DNA from: an uncultured Senegalimassilia sp.
GTDB taxonomy: Bacteria; Actinomycetota; Coriobacteriia; Coriobacteriales; Eggerthellaceae
Direction of reading: 5' to 3'
DNA length: 13,802 nucleotides
Assembly: GCA_937925385.1 (NCBI GenBank)
Contig: CALEWN010000031.1
Span: 1 to 13,802 of the forward strand
Positions 12,672 to 13,802 of this stretch are shown here, piece by piece. The position numbers were made by a program, and so were the translations under genes. Position 1 is the first letter of the stretch; the number at the start of each line of letters is the position of its first letter. The notes beneath the pieces are model-generated. The model was not told the origin of the DNA. It was given only the letters and a program-made list of their open reading frames with translations, and did not search any database.

Positions 12672-13802
12672 CTAGTCGAGCACGCTTTCGATGTCGTTGA
12701 TAAGCTGTTCTGGCATTACATAGGTTCCGCCGAGTACATTGACCCATTGGATATCTTTGCTGTGCTTTTGAAGAAATGCCAGCGAGCCCTCGGAATCGCG
12801 CCCAGAGATGGTCGCTTCGCGTGCTTGGCCGTAATCAGGTTGCGTGGAAGCCAGCAAGATGGGGCCGCATTCTTGTCCGCCGACGGCACATCCGGCGAGG
12901 GCATCAAGGCCGCATGCCGGCTCGGCACCGCATGCGAACGTCACGGATTTAGCGGAAAGCAGTTCGTTGTCGATCATCCAGTTGGCGATTTGGTTGGAGG
13001 TGTCGTAACCATCCCATCCCGCCAAGCGTTTATAGATTGATAGGGCATGATCGGAGAAGATCGCGTCAGGCACGGCGCCCGTGCCGCCGGCGACGAGAAT
13101 CTTTGCAGATGCGAGCTTGCCTGTCTTCAGCATAGCGATGCCGTCATCGGTTAAGCGACGGTCGGCGGCGTTATCAGCCGATGATAGCAGAAGAATGGGG
13201 ACGCGATGCTTGTACGCGAAGCTTGACATGGAGAGTGCGTCTTGGAAATTGTCGGACATGGCAACTACGGCATAATCGGCGTTACGCCCATTGTCAGCGT
13301 TCCAGTTCATAAGTATGTCGGCGCAGATAACGGATGTGTCGCATGCTTCGTTGCCGTATAGATTAGTCGGGTTGTCGATATTGAGTGCGGAAAGCTGTTG
13401 CTTCAGCGTGTTCAAGCCGGGGATTGCGCCAGGACCGCCGATAATATACACATTGCTTTGTTTGAGGCGCAATATCTCATTTGCTAGTACTATGGTCATC
13501 CCGTATTCTCGATTTACCAGCAGAATGGGGCAATTGAGCGATCCTGCCATACCCGTAGTGCTCATGGCGTCTTTGAAATCGTCGTCGCGCGCGATAATCA
13601 GATTCTGAGAACCCTCGGGGAACATTTTTTTGGAGATGGCGACAGAGGTCTCCGCCGCTTCGTCGCCGCAAATACGCCGTACGGGAACCAGGTTCGAGTT
13701 GGCTCGATCGACTTCGTTTTGGGCGCGCGTTACATTCATTTGAGCTTTTGCAACGTTCGCATTTGCGATTTGCAGATTAAACTCTGCTTGATCGACTTGT
13801 GC
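12672..13802 (-). CDS. coiled-coil surface protein with CWB2 triad (5' end outside window)
   Basis: The frame is open to the right edge, so the N-terminus and any signal peptide lie outside; 376 residues are visible. The first 40 or so form a heptad-like coiled coil rich in Ala, Asn and Gln (VAKAQMNVTRAQNEVDRA). Three CWB2 repeats follow. Repeat 1 has VRRICGDEAAETSVAI, LIIARDDDFKDAM and NVYIIGGPGAIPG. Repeat 2 has LYGNEACDTSVICAD, AVVAMSDNFQDALSMSS and ILVAGGTGAVPD. Repeat 3 has RLAGWDGYDTSNQIANWM and LDALAGCAV, ending NVLGGTYVMPEQ and a stop at 12674-12672. An internal ATG at 13739-13737 is not a likely start because the coiled coil continues through it. CWB2 triads bind a secreted wall polymer in other Gram-positives; that this protein is wall-bound is inference. 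The missing N-terminal part could be an enzyme or adhesin. It is upstream of, and tandem with, the LRR gene. Confidence 0.9.
   Translation of the reverse strand, partial: AQVDQAEFNLQIANANVAKAQMNVTRAQNEVDRANSNLVPVRRICGDEAAETSVAISKKMFPEGSQNLIIARDDDFKDAMSTTGMAGSLNCPILLVNREYGMTIVLANEILRLKQSNVYIIGGPGAIPGLNTLKQQLSALNIDNPTNLYGNEACDTSVICADILMNWNADNGRNADYAVVAMSDNFQDALSMSSFAYKHRVPILLLSSADNAADRRLTDDGIAMLKTGKLASAKILVAGGTGAVPDAIFSDHALSIYKRLAGWDGYDTSNQIANWMIDNELLSAKSVTFACGAEPACGLDALAGCAVGGQECGPILLASTQPDYGQAREATISGRDSEGSLAFLQKHSKDIQWVNVLGGTYVMPEQLINDIESVLD

Noticed and set aside
12562..12747. 61-codon minus-strand frame across the GC-rich hairpin
   Set aside because: It overlaps the end of the coiled-coil CWB2 gene in another frame, contains the inverted repeat, and shows no motif or ribosome site.

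Overview
The window looks like a cell-surface locus from a Gram-positive actinobacterium, most likely class Coriobacteriia (Eggerthellaceae-like). I base this on the pairing of BspA-type leucine-rich repeats with C-terminal CWB2 (cell wall binding repeat 2, PF04122) triads, strong AGGAG ribosome sites and middling-to-high GC. The genus cannot be fixed from this sequence alone.

Layout. (1) Positions 1-1511 are a decayed zone: no convincing intact gene in the first 475 bases (only a candidate gene start at the extreme left edge), then a broken CWB2 gene on the minus strand (476-822) interrupted by the N-terminal stub of an IS3-type OrfA (815-907, minus), then a frameshifted IS3-type OrfB C-terminus on the plus strand (948-1324). 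A perfect 14-bp inverted repeat (1489-1523) ends this zone. (2) Positions 1512-2666 (minus) encode a GT2 glycosyltransferase with a coiled-coil tail. (3) A divergent plus-strand operon follows: a Wzm/TagG-type ABC permease (2844-3632), a Wzt/TagH-type ATPase (3642-5519), and a 1010-residue glycosyltransferase with GT2, DUF4422 and GT8 domains (5538-8570). The operon is closed by a strong hairpin (8623-8657). (4) Two minus-strand genes for surface proteins follow: a secreted BspA-like LRR protein with a CWB2 triad (8698-12438), and the C-terminal part of a coiled-coil plus CWB2 triad protein cut by the right edge (12672-13802).

Main observation. The region of the ATPase after its nucleotide-binding domain (residues about 292-612) is not a recognisable Wzt carbohydrate-binding domain. 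It reads as three divergent CWB2 repeats. CWB2 triads are known as extracellular modules that hold surface proteins onto a secreted cell-wall polymer; here one is fused to a cytoplasmic ABC ATPase. My inference is that the exporter uses a CWB2-type fold to recognise the same polymer, inside the cell, that the neighbouring CWB2 proteins bind outside. The glycosyltransferases would build the polymer, Wzm/Wzt-CWB2 would export it, and the LRR and coiled-coil proteins would be displayed on it. The domain assignment rests on motifs read by eye; the shared ligand is a hypothesis.
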